Origin: CAZGMJ01 sp964526785
GTDB lineage: Bacteria; Planctomycetota; Phycisphaerae; Sedimentisphaerales; Anaerobacaceae
Assembly: GCA_964526785.1 (NCBI GenBank)
Contig: CAZGMJ010000002.1
Coordinates: forward strand, 1 to 64,000
Length of the DNA stretch: 64,000 bases
Direction: 5' to 3'
Program-made: the position numbers and the translations under genes
Shown: in pieces, positions 36,106 through 45,026 of the stretch
Numbering within the stretch: the stretch's first letter is position 1
Layout: each line of letters opens with the position of its first letter
Notes under the pieces: model-generated
What the model was told of the DNA's origin: nothing
What the model saw: the letters and a program-made list of their open reading frames with translations, nothing else
Databases searched by the model: none

Positions 36106-36624
36106 CTACAACGCCGGCAGATTGCACTGCCTGCTCTTCTGCTTGAGAAGCTCAAGCAACTCCATCATGCTCTGACTGATGACATCTGTATCGCTGCAAA
36201 CCGCCATAAAGTTGGTGTCGCCGCTCCAGCGGGGCACAACGTGAATGTGCATGTGGCCGGGCAGGCCCGCTCCCGCACAGCGTCCGAAGTTCATGCCGAC
36301 GTTGAAGCCGTGCGGACTGATCGAATGTGAAAGGGCACGCTGTGTTTCCCTGATCAAAAGTGTCATTTCCAGCAATTCTGCGGTGTCCGCCTCCTGCAGA
36401 TCCGGTATGTGCCGCTTCGGAGCTATCAACAGGTGTCCGTTGTTGTACGGAAAGCGGTTGAGAATGACGATTCCCTTGTCCGTTCGCCACAGAACAAGGT
36501 TTTCGTCGTCATCTTGAGGGTTCTTCACGCAGTCGCATATGAAGCAATCGCTCGATTTGTCCAGACCCTGGACGTACTTAATTCGCCACGGGGCCCACAG
36601 ATTCTCACGGTTTACCGTTCGCAT
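36106..36624 (-). CDS. HIT-family nucleotide hydrolase/transferase
   Basis: A 172-residue HIT protein with NLWAPWRIKYVQG, a CFICDCV metal-type pair, NRFPYNNGHLLIAPKRHI, and the histidine triad GHMHIHVVPRW. The layout matches Ap4A phosphorylase-like HIT proteins (nucleoside phosphate hydrolysis or phosphorolysis). The precise substrate cannot be read from sequence. Upstream lies the lipoprotein pair on the same strand. Confidence 0.9.
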   Translation of the reverse strand: MRTVNRENLWAPWRIKYVQGLDKSSDCFICDCVKNPQDDDENLVLWRTDKGIVILNRFPYNNGHLLIAPKRHIPDLQEADTAELLEMTLLIRETQRALSHSISPHGFNVGMNFGRCAGAGLPGHMHIHVVPRWSGDTNFMAVCSDTDVISQSMMELLELLKQKSRQCNLPAL

Positions 36625-36681
36625 GGGGTCCTTTTCTCTTTATTTCGCATGGTGTTGGCGGCATATCCCCCCCGCCAGCGA

Positions 36682-37677
36682 TCAGTTGAGCAGTTCCATA
36701 GAAACCTTCTGCTTGATTGTGATCAACGGCTGGATGTCGATTCCGAGGGGGATGAACGCCTTGAGTTTCATCTGATACTGGTGATCGTACTGTTGCATCC
36801 TGCCCCTATCAATGTTGAACACATTTCGTCCCTCGCCGTCGAGTTCGAGCAATTTGTAGCCGCTGAGAAAGCCGAATGTGCCTGCCATCTGGAATCTGCC
36901 CGAGTACGGTATCGGCCAGTCTCGCGGGGCCGATTCGGCCGCAGTGTGCGTGCTGGTGATAATTGCAACGCGGCCTTTTTGTCCGGGTCGGATTTCCTGG
37001 AGCGTGTACGTCACGTCTCGCGCCTTGCGCATAACCATCGGGGCGGGCACCGAGAGTTTCGATTTCCAGCTTTGGCCCTCGGCGACTCCCTCGGTAGGGT
37101 CCTCGATACTCGATACCGCGTCCCAGAGAAACCACTGGGTGACGACGAAATCGCCGATCATGTCGGGTTCTTTGATTCTCCCCTGGCGTGCATCCTGCCG
37201 AAACGCCTTCTCGCCAATTTCCTTTATCAGCGTATCCAATTCATTCGGGTCTTCGATCTTTCCCGTCGGCCCGACCTCGACGGTATACGTCCGGCCAACT
37301 GCGTGCTCGACTGCATCCTTACGGCCCCGCGAGCCAGAGCGTCCGGTGCGTGTCGCCTTTATCGAGTCGATTCTTGCCTCCAGTGTTGTCGTGCCAAACG
37401 GATCGACGGCTTTGGGTGTGTATGAAACCACCATTTCCAGCTTTTCCGTCATCGTGTCATCCGCCCGAGCGCGGGAACGCGGAGACTTGTTCTCAGGATC
37501 CCAGTCTACGTGCACATTTCTGTCCGAGACGAACTTGTATCGCAGGATGCGACCCTGTTGGAAATCCACTGTCAGCAGTTCACGTCCTTCCGGGGCAGCG
37601 GTCTGCACCTGAGTGCTTTTGCATCCTGTCAGCGACGCACCGACCAGAAGCGTCAGAATGATCCGTGTGAATCTCAA
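36682..37677 (-). CDS. Lipoprotein of unknown function (first of a paralogous pair)
   Basis: A 331-residue protein with a lipoprotein signal ending LVGASLTGC (Cys19). The start is a TTG at 37677 with AAGGA 7 bases upstream. The mature part is beta-rich, with repeats of a pattern such as YTVEVGPTGKIEDPNELDTLIKE. It resembles the neighbour at 37689-38834 in the 'Y-x-[IV]-E-[IV]-x-P-x-G' segment and in a KYRS/RYKF-type N-terminal strand, so the two look like diverged duplicates. Probably an outer- or inner-membrane-anchored periplasmic protein; function unknown. Confidence 0.72.
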   Translation of the reverse strand: MRFTRIILTLLVGASLTGCKSTQVQTAAPEGRELLTVDFQQGRILRYKFVSDRNVHVDWDPENKSPRSRARADDTMTEKLEMVVSYTPKAVDPFGTTTLEARIDSIKATRTGRSGSRGRKDAVEHAVGRTYTVEVGPTGKIEDPNELDTLIKEIGEKAFRQDARQGRIKEPDMIGDFVVTQWFLWDAVSSIEDPTEGVAEGQSWKSKLSVPAPMVMRKARDVTYTLQEIRPGQKGRVAIITSTHTAAESAPRDWPIPYSGRFQMAGTFGFLSGYKLLELDGEGRNVFNIDRGRMQQYDHQYQMKLKAFIPLGIDIQPLITIKQKVSMELLN

Positions 37678-37688
37678 TGTGAGTCCTT

Positions 37689-38834
37689 TCAGTCGATCTT
37701 TTGGAGGTGAATCAGTCGGCGAGCCGACATCCGCAATGCGTTAGGCTGGTTTTGAGCATCTCCACTGAATGACGGATCGACGGCCAGCCACTCGTTTTGG
37801 AGGTCCTCAACGTATTCCAGAACGGTGCCTGATTCAAGCCCCAGTTCCAAACGGCCCGAAAATGATTGCGTATTATCGAACATGCGAGTGAAGGCGCTGG
37901 ACGATTGCTGCTGGTGCATCTGCTGCGCCTGAGCGGCTGAGGGGACCGCTTCCATCTCAGCCACGGCTACCCGTGTGCCGTCGGTCTGCTTGACCGCTTT
38001 TAGTTCGTAGACTTTCTCGTATTCCTTATGCCCCATCATGCCGAAGTCAAAAGACTTGTTGATGCTCCATTTCTCGCCTTGCTGGAACTGGTTAGCCTGC
38101 TTTGTCGGCAGGGCTCCGATCGTATGTCGCTCGCGTATCACGTCGTTGGACAACAGAGTGCGCGCCGCCTGGGCCGCAGGCGAACTGCCTTTGACGGCTG
38201 CTCGCGCCTCGGCGGCGTCCAGAATCCGAATAACCTGGCCGGCCGGTGTTATCTCAATCGTGTAGCTTTGACCAATGAGGGACGCAAACGGACTGTCGGC
38301 ATCGACGCTGGTGGCGCTGTCGAACTCGAGGACTACGTTATCCTTCACGCGGGATCGGTATTTCATCTGGTTGATGGTGATCCTGAGGATGCCATTACCC
38401 TGATCGTTTGTGCTTTCCACCCGTTGTTTGAAGAACATGGTTATGTCGGTTCCCGTGTGGCCCCCATTGAAGCCCGCCGGTTTGCTGCCTTCGGGCCCCT
38501 CCCACAGAACGCTCTTGACCCCTTCGGTTATCAATTGATAGTCCGTTACATCGCCCGGTTCGAATTTCAGAGCGATTACTACGCCTGATGCGGCCTGTTC
38601 TGTTTCCATCTGTTCGGGTTCTTCGGCCGGCGCCGGTTTCTCGACAACTTCTTCCATGTGCTCGATGTCGGTTTGTTCCTGAGCAGCGGACATGTGAACC
38701 TGTTGCTGATCCATTTGGTCCTGCCGCTGCTCGATTGTGGTTTCTCTCTTCGATGAGCCTCCGCACCCGGCTATGACGACGCATGCGCACAAGACCACGA
38801 ACAGTTTCAGGCGAACGATCGATTTGCAAAGCAT
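37689..38834 (-). CDS. Lipoprotein of unknown function (second of a paralogous pair)
   Basis: A 381-residue protein with a lipoprotein signal (VVLCACVVIAGC, Cys23). A coiled, Glu/Gln-rich linker (about 28-75) comes before a beta-rich domain with LKFEPGDVTDYQLI, SYTIEITPAGQVIRI and QQGEKWSINKSF. It ends 11 bases before the TTG start of the next lipoprotein. The shared pattern of a lipidated N-terminus, a strand around 'YTIE/YTVE' and matching length suggests tandem duplication. No enzyme motif seen. Confidence 0.72.
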   Translation of the reverse strand: MLCKSIVRLKLFVVLCACVVIAGCGGSSKRETTIEQRQDQMDQQQVHMSAAQEQTDIEHMEEVVEKPAPAEEPEQMETEQAASGVVIALKFEPGDVTDYQLITEGVKSVLWEGPEGSKPAGFNGGHTGTDITMFFKQRVESTNDQGNGILRITINQMKYRSRVKDNVVLEFDSATSVDADSPFASLIGQSYTIEITPAGQVIRILDAAEARAAVKGSSPAAQAARTLLSNDVIRERHTIGALPTKQANQFQQGEKWSINKSFDFGMMGHKEYEKVYELKAVKQTDGTRVAVAEMEAVPSAAQAQQMHQQQSSSAFTRMFDNTQSFSGRLELGLESGTVLEYVEDLQNEWLAVDPSFSGDAQNQPNALRMSARRLIHLQKID

Positions 38835-39003
38835 AATTCAGCCTCCCTGTGAATTTTTCAATTCGGCCAATTCAGCGGGGATTATACCCCCCACAGATAG
38901 AGCCAACAACGATTTTTCTTTATCCACCCGTCTCCAGGCGGTAATATGAGAACTTTGGTTTTCTGCTGACAGTTCTGAAAACAGCTATTGGAGAAAAGTT
39001 ACC

Positions 39004-40671
39004 ATGAGGAGCGATACAGTCAAGAAGGGCTTCCAACGAGCCCCGCATCGCGGTCTGCTTCATGCCTGCGGCCTGGGACGTGCTGACATCGACAAGCCGT
39101 TCATCGCCATCGCCAACAGCTTCTGCGAAGTTGTGCCGGGACACGTGCATCTTAACGAAGTGGCCCGCGTGGTCAAAGGGGCTGTACGAGAGGCCGGCGG
39201 CGTCCCCTTTGAATTTAACACGATAGCCATCTGTGACGGCATAGCGATGGGGCATACGGGCATGAAATACTCTCTTGCCTCGCGAGAGATCGTTGCAGAT
39301 TCGGTTGAAGCAATGGTCCGCGCCCACTGCTTTGACGGTTTGATCTGCATACCCAACTGCGACAAGATCATTCCGGGAATGCTAATGGCTGCGGTTCGCC
39401 TCAACGTGCCCACCATCTTCGTATCGGGCGGTCCTATGAAGGCGGGTAAGACAAAAGACGGAAAGACAGTCGATCTCATCAGTATCTTCGAGGGGGTTGC
39501 CCAATATAATGCCGGCAATATCGGCGAGGAGGAATTGGAGGAATTGGAGGAAACAGGTTGTCCTTCGCAAGGTAGTTGTTCGGGCATGTTTACGGCCAAT
39601 TCGATGAACTGTCTTTGCGAGGCTATCGGTATGGCGTTGCCCGGCAACGGGACGATTCTGGCCGTGGATCCGAAAAGGCAGCAGTTGTACGAGCGAGCGG
39701 GCAAGCAGATCATGACGCTTATCGAGAAGGACATCAAACCACTGGACGTCATCAATGTCGATTCCATGGACAATGCGCTGGTGCTCGATATGGCCATGGG
39801 TGGCTCGACTAATACGGTCCTGCACACGCTGGCCATCGCCAGTGAGGCTGAAATGGAGTACGATCTCAATCGTATCAATGAGCTTTCCGCACGATGCCCC
39901 AATATCTGCAAGGTTTCGCCATCCAGCAGCTATCACGTTGAAGATGTCGGGGCAGCGGGCGGCATCAGTGCGATCCTCAAGGAGATCAGCAAGGTTGACG
40001 GTCTGCTGAATACCAATTGCATGACCGTGACAGGTCAGACGATCGGCGAGAACGTTGCCGATGCAGATATAGCCGATCCGCAGGTCATTCGCCCAATTGA
40101 CAAGGCATACTCCAGGACGGGCGGACTGGCGATTCTCACGGGCAATCTGGCCCCGAACGGCAGCGTTGTCAAGAGCGCCGGGGTAGCGCCTGAGATGCTT
40201 GAGCATTCCGGTCCGGCCGTGATATTCGAGAGCCAGGAGGATGCGTGCGAGGGTATTCTTGCGGGCAAAGTCAAGGCGGGCGACGTGGTCGTCATTCGCT
40301 GCGAGGGCCCGAAAGGCGGTCCGGGCATGCAGGAGATGCTCTCGCCGACGAGCTACATTATGGGGGCCGGATTGGGGGAATCGGTTGCCTTGATTACCGA
40401 CGGGAGGTTCAGCGGCGGGACACGCGGTGCATGCATCGGGCATATCAGCCCCGAGGCGGCTGTAGGGGGGCCTATCGGTTTGCTGCAAGACGGGGATATC
40501 ATTGAGATAGACATCCCCAAAGGCAAGCTCGACGTCAAACTGACCGACGCAGAACTTGCGGAGCGCAGGAAGACCTGGGTGCCGCCGGAACCGCGTATCA
40601 CCAAGGGGTATCTGGCCAAATACGCCACCATGGCCACCAGCGCCGATACGGGCGCTGTTTTGAAATGGTAA
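39004..40671 (+). CDS. ilvD: Dihydroxy-acid dehydratase
   Basis: A 555-residue iron-sulfur enzyme of branched-chain amino acid synthesis. Cysteines expected to hold the cluster lie in IPNCDKIIPGM and GSCSGMFTANSMNCL; other signatures are AIANSFCEVVPGHVHL, CDGIAMGHTGMKYSL, GGSTNTVLH, and GRFSGGTRGACIGHISPEA. The start is unambiguous from the family N-terminus. It stands alone, 330 bases before the next gene, without ilvB/N/C nearby. Confidence 0.97.
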   Translation: MRSDTVKKGFQRAPHRGLLHACGLGRADIDKPFIAIANSFCEVVPGHVHLNEVARVVKGAVREAGGVPFEFNTIAICDGIAMGHTGMKYSLASREIVADSVEAMVRAHCFDGLICIPNCDKIIPGMLMAAVRLNVPTIFVSGGPMKAGKTKDGKTVDLISIFEGVAQYNAGNIGEEELEELEETGCPSQGSCSGMFTANSMNCLCEAIGMALPGNGTILAVDPKRQQLYERAGKQIMTLIEKDIKPLDVINVDSMDNALVLDMAMGGSTNTVLHTLAIASEAEMEYDLNRINELSARCPNICKVSPSSSYHVEDVGAAGGISAILKEISKVDGLLNTNCMTVTGQTIGENVADADIADPQVIRPIDKAYSRTGGLAILTGNLAPNGSVVKSAGVAPEMLEHSGPAVIFESQEDACEGILAGKVKAGDVVVIRCEGPKGGPGMQEMLSPTSYIMGAGLGESVALITDGRFSGGTRGACIGHISPEAAVGGPIGLLQDGDIIEIDIPKGKLDVKLTDAELAERRKTWVPPEPRITKGYLAKYATMATSADTGAVLKW

Positions 40672-40995
40672 GAAGCCGGACGTCCTGTGGAATGAGCGCT
40701 TGCGAGTGGGCCTCTTAGGAGAAGTCCTCACCATGCATATGGATCGTTGTGCCCCGTTTGCACGGTCTGAGTTGTCGCAATATCGGTCCTGAAATGCACA
40801 TTATTATCGGCCGGCGGGCTTTTTCTTCTTGAATTGGTCCCTGTGTGCGCCGTATAAGAGGTGTGGAACAGGACCACACTTAGCGATACAAACGTGCACC
40901 GGCTTGGTGCGCGCGGTCGTTTTGTGTCGCGCCAGATGCCTTTCTGTTGCAGCGGAAAGACAACATATTGCACCTTATGATCAGGAGCGGCGAAA
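40672..40995 (+). other. Intergenic region between ilvD and the alcohol dehydrogenase gene
   Basis: These 324 bases contain no recognisable gene. A GC-rich stretch followed by CTTTTTCTTCTT near 40825-40840 could be a weak terminator for ilvD, but its stem is poor. Close to the next gene, AGGAG lies 9 bases before the ATG at 40996. Confidence 0.45.
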
Positions 40996-42027
40996 ATGGA
41001 AGCAGCCGTGATTCAAGAGCATGGAGGTATCGAGTGCGTTCAAATTGGTGACGTCCCCGAGCCTGAAACAGGCGGAACCGAGGTGTTGTTGGACGTTCGG
41101 GCAGCCGCGCTGAACCACCTCGACATCTGGGTGCGCAACGGGGCCAAGGCCCTTGAGATTCCCAAGCCGCACGTACTCGGTTCCGACGCAGCGGGAATTG
41201 TTCTAAGAGCCGGGGGGCAGGTCCACGGATTTCGGCCAGGGGATGAGGTTATAGTAAATCCCGGTATGAGCTGCGGTTGTTGCGAGCAATGCCGCAGAGG
41301 GCAGCATAGCCAGTGCGAGTCTTTTGGTCTGATCGGCTTGAGTCGCTCCGGGACTTTTGTCGAGCGGGTGGCGGTGCCGTTCACAACCCTCTGGCCCAAG
41401 CCGGCACACCTTTCATTCGAGCAGGCGGCGGCGCTACCGCTTTCGTATGTGACCGCGTGGCGGATGCTCATGACGCGGGCGCGGTTGCGGCCCGGCCAGA
41501 CCGTACTCATTCATGGGATCGGCGGCGGCGTTGCGCTGGCGGCTCTGCAGTTTATTGTTGCCGCCGGGGGCGAGGCTATCGTTACGTCTTCTTCCGATGC
41601 GAAGCTTGCAAAGGCGCAGGAAATGGGTGCTAAGCACACTATCAACTACAGCAGTGCTGATGTGGCCGCTGCCGTCAGGGAGATTACACACGGTCGCGGC
41701 GTAGATATTGCTTTTGATACCGCAGGTGCGGCAACGTGGCCGCTCGATTTCAAAGTGGTTCGGCGGGGCGGGAGCATCGTCATTTGCGGCGTTACCACCG
41801 GAGCGCGGGCTGAGACAAATCTGCAGGCCCTTTACTGGAACCAACTGAACGTCTATGGGTCGACGATGGGCTCTAATGAGGATTTTCGCCTAATGCTCCG
41901 GACCGTTGAGAACACCGGGTTGGTGCCGATCGTGGATTCCGTCTTTCCGCTGAATCAGGCGCGGACAGCAATGGAGAAGATGGAACAAGGCGGCCAGTTC
42001 GGAAAGATTGTGCTGAAAATGAAATGA
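40996..42027 (+). CDS. Zinc-type alcohol dehydrogenase-like oxidoreductase (MDR family)
   Basis: A 343-residue medium-chain dehydrogenase/reductase. The catalytic-domain motif NHLDIWVRNG and LGSDAAGIV precede a structural zinc site with four cysteines (GMSCGCCEQCRRGQHSQC). The Rossmann fold has GIGGGVALAALQFI and IAFDTAGAATW. Substrate is unknown; the family covers quinone reductases and alcohol dehydrogenases. It is first in a plus-strand run of redox genes ending with korB. Confidence 0.88.
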   Translation: MEAAVIQEHGGIECVQIGDVPEPETGGTEVLLDVRAAALNHLDIWVRNGAKALEIPKPHVLGSDAAGIVLRAGGQVHGFRPGDEVIVNPGMSCGCCEQCRRGQHSQCESFGLIGLSRSGTFVERVAVPFTTLWPKPAHLSFEQAAALPLSYVTAWRMLMTRARLRPGQTVLIHGIGGGVALAALQFIVAAGGEAIVTSSSDAKLAKAQEMGAKHTINYSSADVAAAVREITHGRGVDIAFDTAGAATWPLDFKVVRRGGSIVICGVTTGARAETNLQALYWNQLNVYGSTMGSNEDFRLMLRTVENTGLVPIVDSVFPLNQARTAMEKMEQGGQFGKIVLKMK

Positions 42028-42092
42028 CGTTTGTAGGGCGTGTCGTGCAAGGCCAGCCATACGGCCGCTTGTATGAGAAAAGGAGCTCCACG

Positions 42093-42671
42093 ATGGTTCA
42101 AACTGCTTCAACAATGCTGCCGCTCGGAACAGAGGCTCCGGGCTTCAGCCTGCCCGACGCACACGGGGAGCAGATGTCACTCAAAGATTTTGCCGATGCC
42201 CCGGTGTTGCTGGTGATCTTCATGTGCAATCATTGTCCATTCGTCAAGCACGTCATCGAGGATTTGGCGTCTCTGGCAAAGGAATATCAGGAAAAGGGCG
42301 TGGCCGTCGTGGGGATCAACGCCAACGATGTACAGAAGCATCCCGACGACCATCCGGACAGGATGGCCGAACTCGTTCAGGCCAAAGGCCTCACCTTTCC
42401 GTATCTGTACGACGAAACGCAGGAAGTCGCCAAGGCCTATCGAGCGGCCTGCACGCCGGATTTCTTCGTCTTTGATAAGGATAGAAGGCTGGTCTATCGG
42501 GGGCAGATGGATGACAGCCGGCCCGGCAACGATGTGCCCGTAAGCGGTGCGGACTTACGAAAGGCATTGGATGCGGTGCTGGCCGGAAAGCCAGTTGCAT
42601 CCGAACAGAAGCCCAGTATGGGCTGTAACATTAAGTGGAAACCGGGCAATGAGCCCGGCTACTTCGGGTAA
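42093..42671 (+). CDS. Thioredoxin-like redoxin (peroxiredoxin fold)
   Basis: A 192-residue protein with LGTEAPGFSLPDAHGEQMSL, then FMCNHCPFVKHV with a C-x-x-C pair, and a TPDFFVFDKDRRLVYRGQMDDSRP stretch in two pieces. This matches the AhpC/TSA-redoxin type often annotated as thioredoxin-family thiol-disulfide oxidoreductase. No signal peptide, so cytosolic. The ATG at 42093 has AGGAG about 8 bases upstream. Confidence 0.87.
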   Translation: MVQTASTMLPLGTEAPGFSLPDAHGEQMSLKDFADAPVLLVIFMCNHCPFVKHVIEDLASLAKEYQEKGVAVVGINANDVQKHPDDHPDRMAELVQAKGLTFPYLYDETQEVAKAYRAACTPDFFVFDKDRRLVYRGQMDDSRPGNDVPVSGADLRKALDAVLAGKPVASEQKPSMGCNIKWKPGNEPGYFG

Positions 42672-42779
42672 GGCAGCCGATTGCATTCTGGTCGCTGTTT
42701 GCGGGAATGTCCCCAAATACGCGTCACAGGGACCGTCGGGTACGGGTGTAGTAGAAAATACAGATGACAGGAGAAGACG

Positions 42780-43262
42780 ATGGACATATTTGAGTTCGCA
42801 ATGCAGATGGAAAAGGACGGTGAGCAACTCTATCGGGACCTGGCGGCGAAGGCTCCGAGCACGGATCTGGCTCCCGTATTTGAAATGCTCGCAAACGAAG
42901 AGGTGAAACACTACAGCGTCATCCAGTTGATGCAGGCGGGCAACGCTGAAATGGCTGAGAGTACGACTGTTGATGACGTGAAGAACGTATTTGCGCAGAT
43001 GGATAAGCCTGAGAAAGAATTTGATCTGGCCGGCGGGCAGCTTGATTTGTACAAGAAAGCGCAGGATATCGAAGAGAAGAGTCGGCAGTTTTATGCGGAG
43101 AAGGCCGAAGAGGTCGACAACGAAAAATTCAGGGATTTGTTCCTCCGCATGGCCGAAGAGGAAAAGCGTCACTACATGCTGCTCGGCGACATCATCGATT
43201 TCGTATCGCGTCCCACGCAGTGGCTTGAAGACGCCGAGTGGAATCACCTCGAAGCCTACTAA
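42780..43262 (+). CDS. Rubrerythrin-domain (ferritin-like) protein without rubredoxin domain
   Basis: A 160-residue four-helix-bundle protein with paired E-x2-H/E-x6-Y metal sites: FEFAMQMEKDGEQLYRDLA, NEEVKHYSVI, DIEEKSRQFYAEKA and AEEEKRHYMLL. These ligands suit a di-iron centre that reduces peroxide. The C-terminal rubredoxin domain of canonical rubrerythrin is absent. It lies between the thioredoxin-like gene and korA, consistent with protection of oxygen-sensitive enzymes. Confidence 0.9.
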   Translation: MDIFEFAMQMEKDGEQLYRDLAAKAPSTDLAPVFEMLANEEVKHYSVIQLMQAGNAEMAESTTVDDVKNVFAQMDKPEKEFDLAGGQLDLYKKAQDIEEKSRQFYAEKAEEVDNEKFRDLFLRMAEEEKRHYMLLGDIIDFVSRPTQWLEDAEWNHLEAY

Positions 43263-43295
43263 TGTTCCCCACCATATGTCGGAAGGCGTCGATCA

Positions 43296-45017
43296 ATGAG
43301 TGCAAACCAGGCAGACGGGCAAGAAGATATTTCCATCGTTCTCTGCGGCCAGGCGGGCCAGGGCGTCCAGACGGTGGAGCGACTGCTCACGCGTATTCTC
43401 AAGTTGGCGGGGTACAATGTGTATGCCACGAAGGAGTACATGTCTCGTGTTCGAGGCGGGCACAACTCTACGCAGATACGGCTCTCTCGCAGGCCCGTCC
43501 GGGCGTGCATTGACCGTATGGACATTCTCGTGCCCCTTGATAAAGGAGCCGTCGAACATGTGCGCAAGCGGCTTTCGTCGAATACCGTAACAGTCGGCAG
43601 TCGTGAGACGTTGGGAGACGAGTGCGAAATTGCTGAGACATTTCTTGATGTGCCGTTTGCTCAGATCGCCAAGGAGATCGGCAACAAGATGTATGCCAAT
43701 ACTGTTGCCGTCGGTTCCGTAATCGGTTTGCTCGGGCTCGATCTCGAAACGGCGAGCGACTACTTAAAGCGGTTCTTTTCGTCCAAGTCTGATGAAGTTG
43801 TCGACAAGAACGTCAAAGCTTTGACTGAAGGGCATTCCCTCGGTGCTGAACTCGCTGAATCGAGCGAAGTGGATTTCAGTGTTTCGCCCGGGTCTTCCGC
43901 CGACGATCAGATACTCATCAACGGCGCCGAAGCCGTTGGTATCGGCGCCATCGCGGGCGGATGTGATTTCGTCTCATCCTATCCCATGTCCCCGTCGACG
44001 AATGTGCTGGTATTTCTCGCTCAGCATGGGCGGCAGTTCGGGCTGGTTGCAGAACAGGCGGAAGACGAAATCGCTGCGATCAACATGGCATTGGGTGCGT
44101 GGTACGCCGGCGGGCGTGCCATGGTCACTACTTCCGGCGGCGGGTTTGCCCTTATGACCGAGGGTCTTAGCTTGGCGGGTATGATCGAATCGCCCCTGGT
44201 GATTCATCTCGCGCAGCGGCCGGGACCCGCTACGGGATTGCCGACGCGTACCGAGCAGGGCGATCTAGACTTGGCGCTGTATGGCGGCCATGGGGAGTTT
44301 CCTCGCATTATATTTGCGCCGGGAACCATCCGTCAGGCGATAGACCTTGCCCGAAGAGCGTTCGATCTGGCCGACCGGTTTCAGGTGCCCGTGTTTCTGC
44401 TGACGGATCAGTACTTTATGGATTCGTATTACAATCTTGACGCTCCCGACATGTCTCGCATCGAGATCGAGCGGCACATCGTTGAGACTGACGCAGAGTA
44501 CAAGCGTTTCAGGCTCACCGATGACGGTCTGTCGCCGCGAGGCATTCCCGGTCTGGGCAAGGGCTTCGTTTGCGTGGACAGCGACGAGCATGATGAGGAC
44601 GGCCACATCACTGAGGACATGGACGTTCGAACGGCCATGGTCGATAAGCGTCTCGAGCGGATGAAAAACTTGGAAGAAGAAGCTATCCAGCCCGAGTTGA
44701 TAGGTCCTGATACCTACAAGACACTGATTGTCTGCTGGGGCTCGACGCGCCACATTGTCGAAGAAGCCGTCGCTGTGCTCGATCGCGACGACACGGCCGT
44801 GTTGCACTTCGGCCAGGTCTATCCGTTGCCCGAAAGCACCGGAGAGTTCCTTGAGAAGGCGGACAATACCGTTATTGTCGAGGGTAACGCTACCGGTCAA
44901 TTCGCCCGCATCATCAAGATCAACACGGGCATCGACATTAGCAATCGTATCATGGAATATGACGGGTTGGCGTTTGCCGCCGACGCGCTCGCTGAGCAAC
45001 TTAAGGATGTTCTCTAG
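43296..45017 (+). CDS. korA: 2-oxoacid:acceptor oxidoreductase subunit alpha (gamma-alpha fusion)
   Basis: A 573-residue subunit of a ferredoxin-dependent 2-oxoacid (likely 2-oxoglutarate) oxidoreductase. Residues 1 to about 190 are the gamma domain (CGQAGQGVQTVERLL, YMSRVRGGHNSTQIRLS). From about 205 comes the alpha domain with GCDFVSSYPMSPSTNVLVFL, AEDEIAAINMALGA, TTSGGGFALMTEG, and HLAQRPGPATGLPTRTEQGD. It is followed 9 bases later by the TPP-binding subunit. Choice of 2-oxoglutarate over pyruvate is inferred from the two-gene organisation. Confidence 0.93.
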   Translation: MSANQADGQEDISIVLCGQAGQGVQTVERLLTRILKLAGYNVYATKEYMSRVRGGHNSTQIRLSRRPVRACIDRMDILVPLDKGAVEHVRKRLSSNTVTVGSRETLGDECEIAETFLDVPFAQIAKEIGNKMYANTVAVGSVIGLLGLDLETASDYLKRFFSSKSDEVVDKNVKALTEGHSLGAELAESSEVDFSVSPGSSADDQILINGAEAVGIGAIAGGCDFVSSYPMSPSTNVLVFLAQHGRQFGLVAEQAEDEIAAINMALGAWYAGGRAMVTTSGGGFALMTEGLSLAGMIESPLVIHLAQRPGPATGLPTRTEQGDLDLALYGGHGEFPRIIFAPGTIRQAIDLARRAFDLADRFQVPVFLLTDQYFMDSYYNLDAPDMSRIEIERHIVETDAEYKRFRLTDDGLSPRGIPGLGKGFVCVDSDEHDEDGHITEDMDVRTAMVDKRLERMKNLEEEAIQPELIGPDTYKTLIVCWGSTRHIVEEAVAVLDRDDTAVLHFGQVYPLPESTGEFLEKADNTVIVEGNATGQFARIIKINTGIDISNRIMEYDGLAFAADALAEQLKDVL

Positions 45018-45026
45018 GAAATCGCC

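Noticed and set aside
43296..45017. Pyruvate:ferredoxin oxidoreductase as the identity of the korAB pair
   Set aside because: The gamma-alpha fusion with a separate short beta subunit is more typical of 2-oxoglutarate/2-oxoacid enzymes; pyruvate use cannot be excluded.
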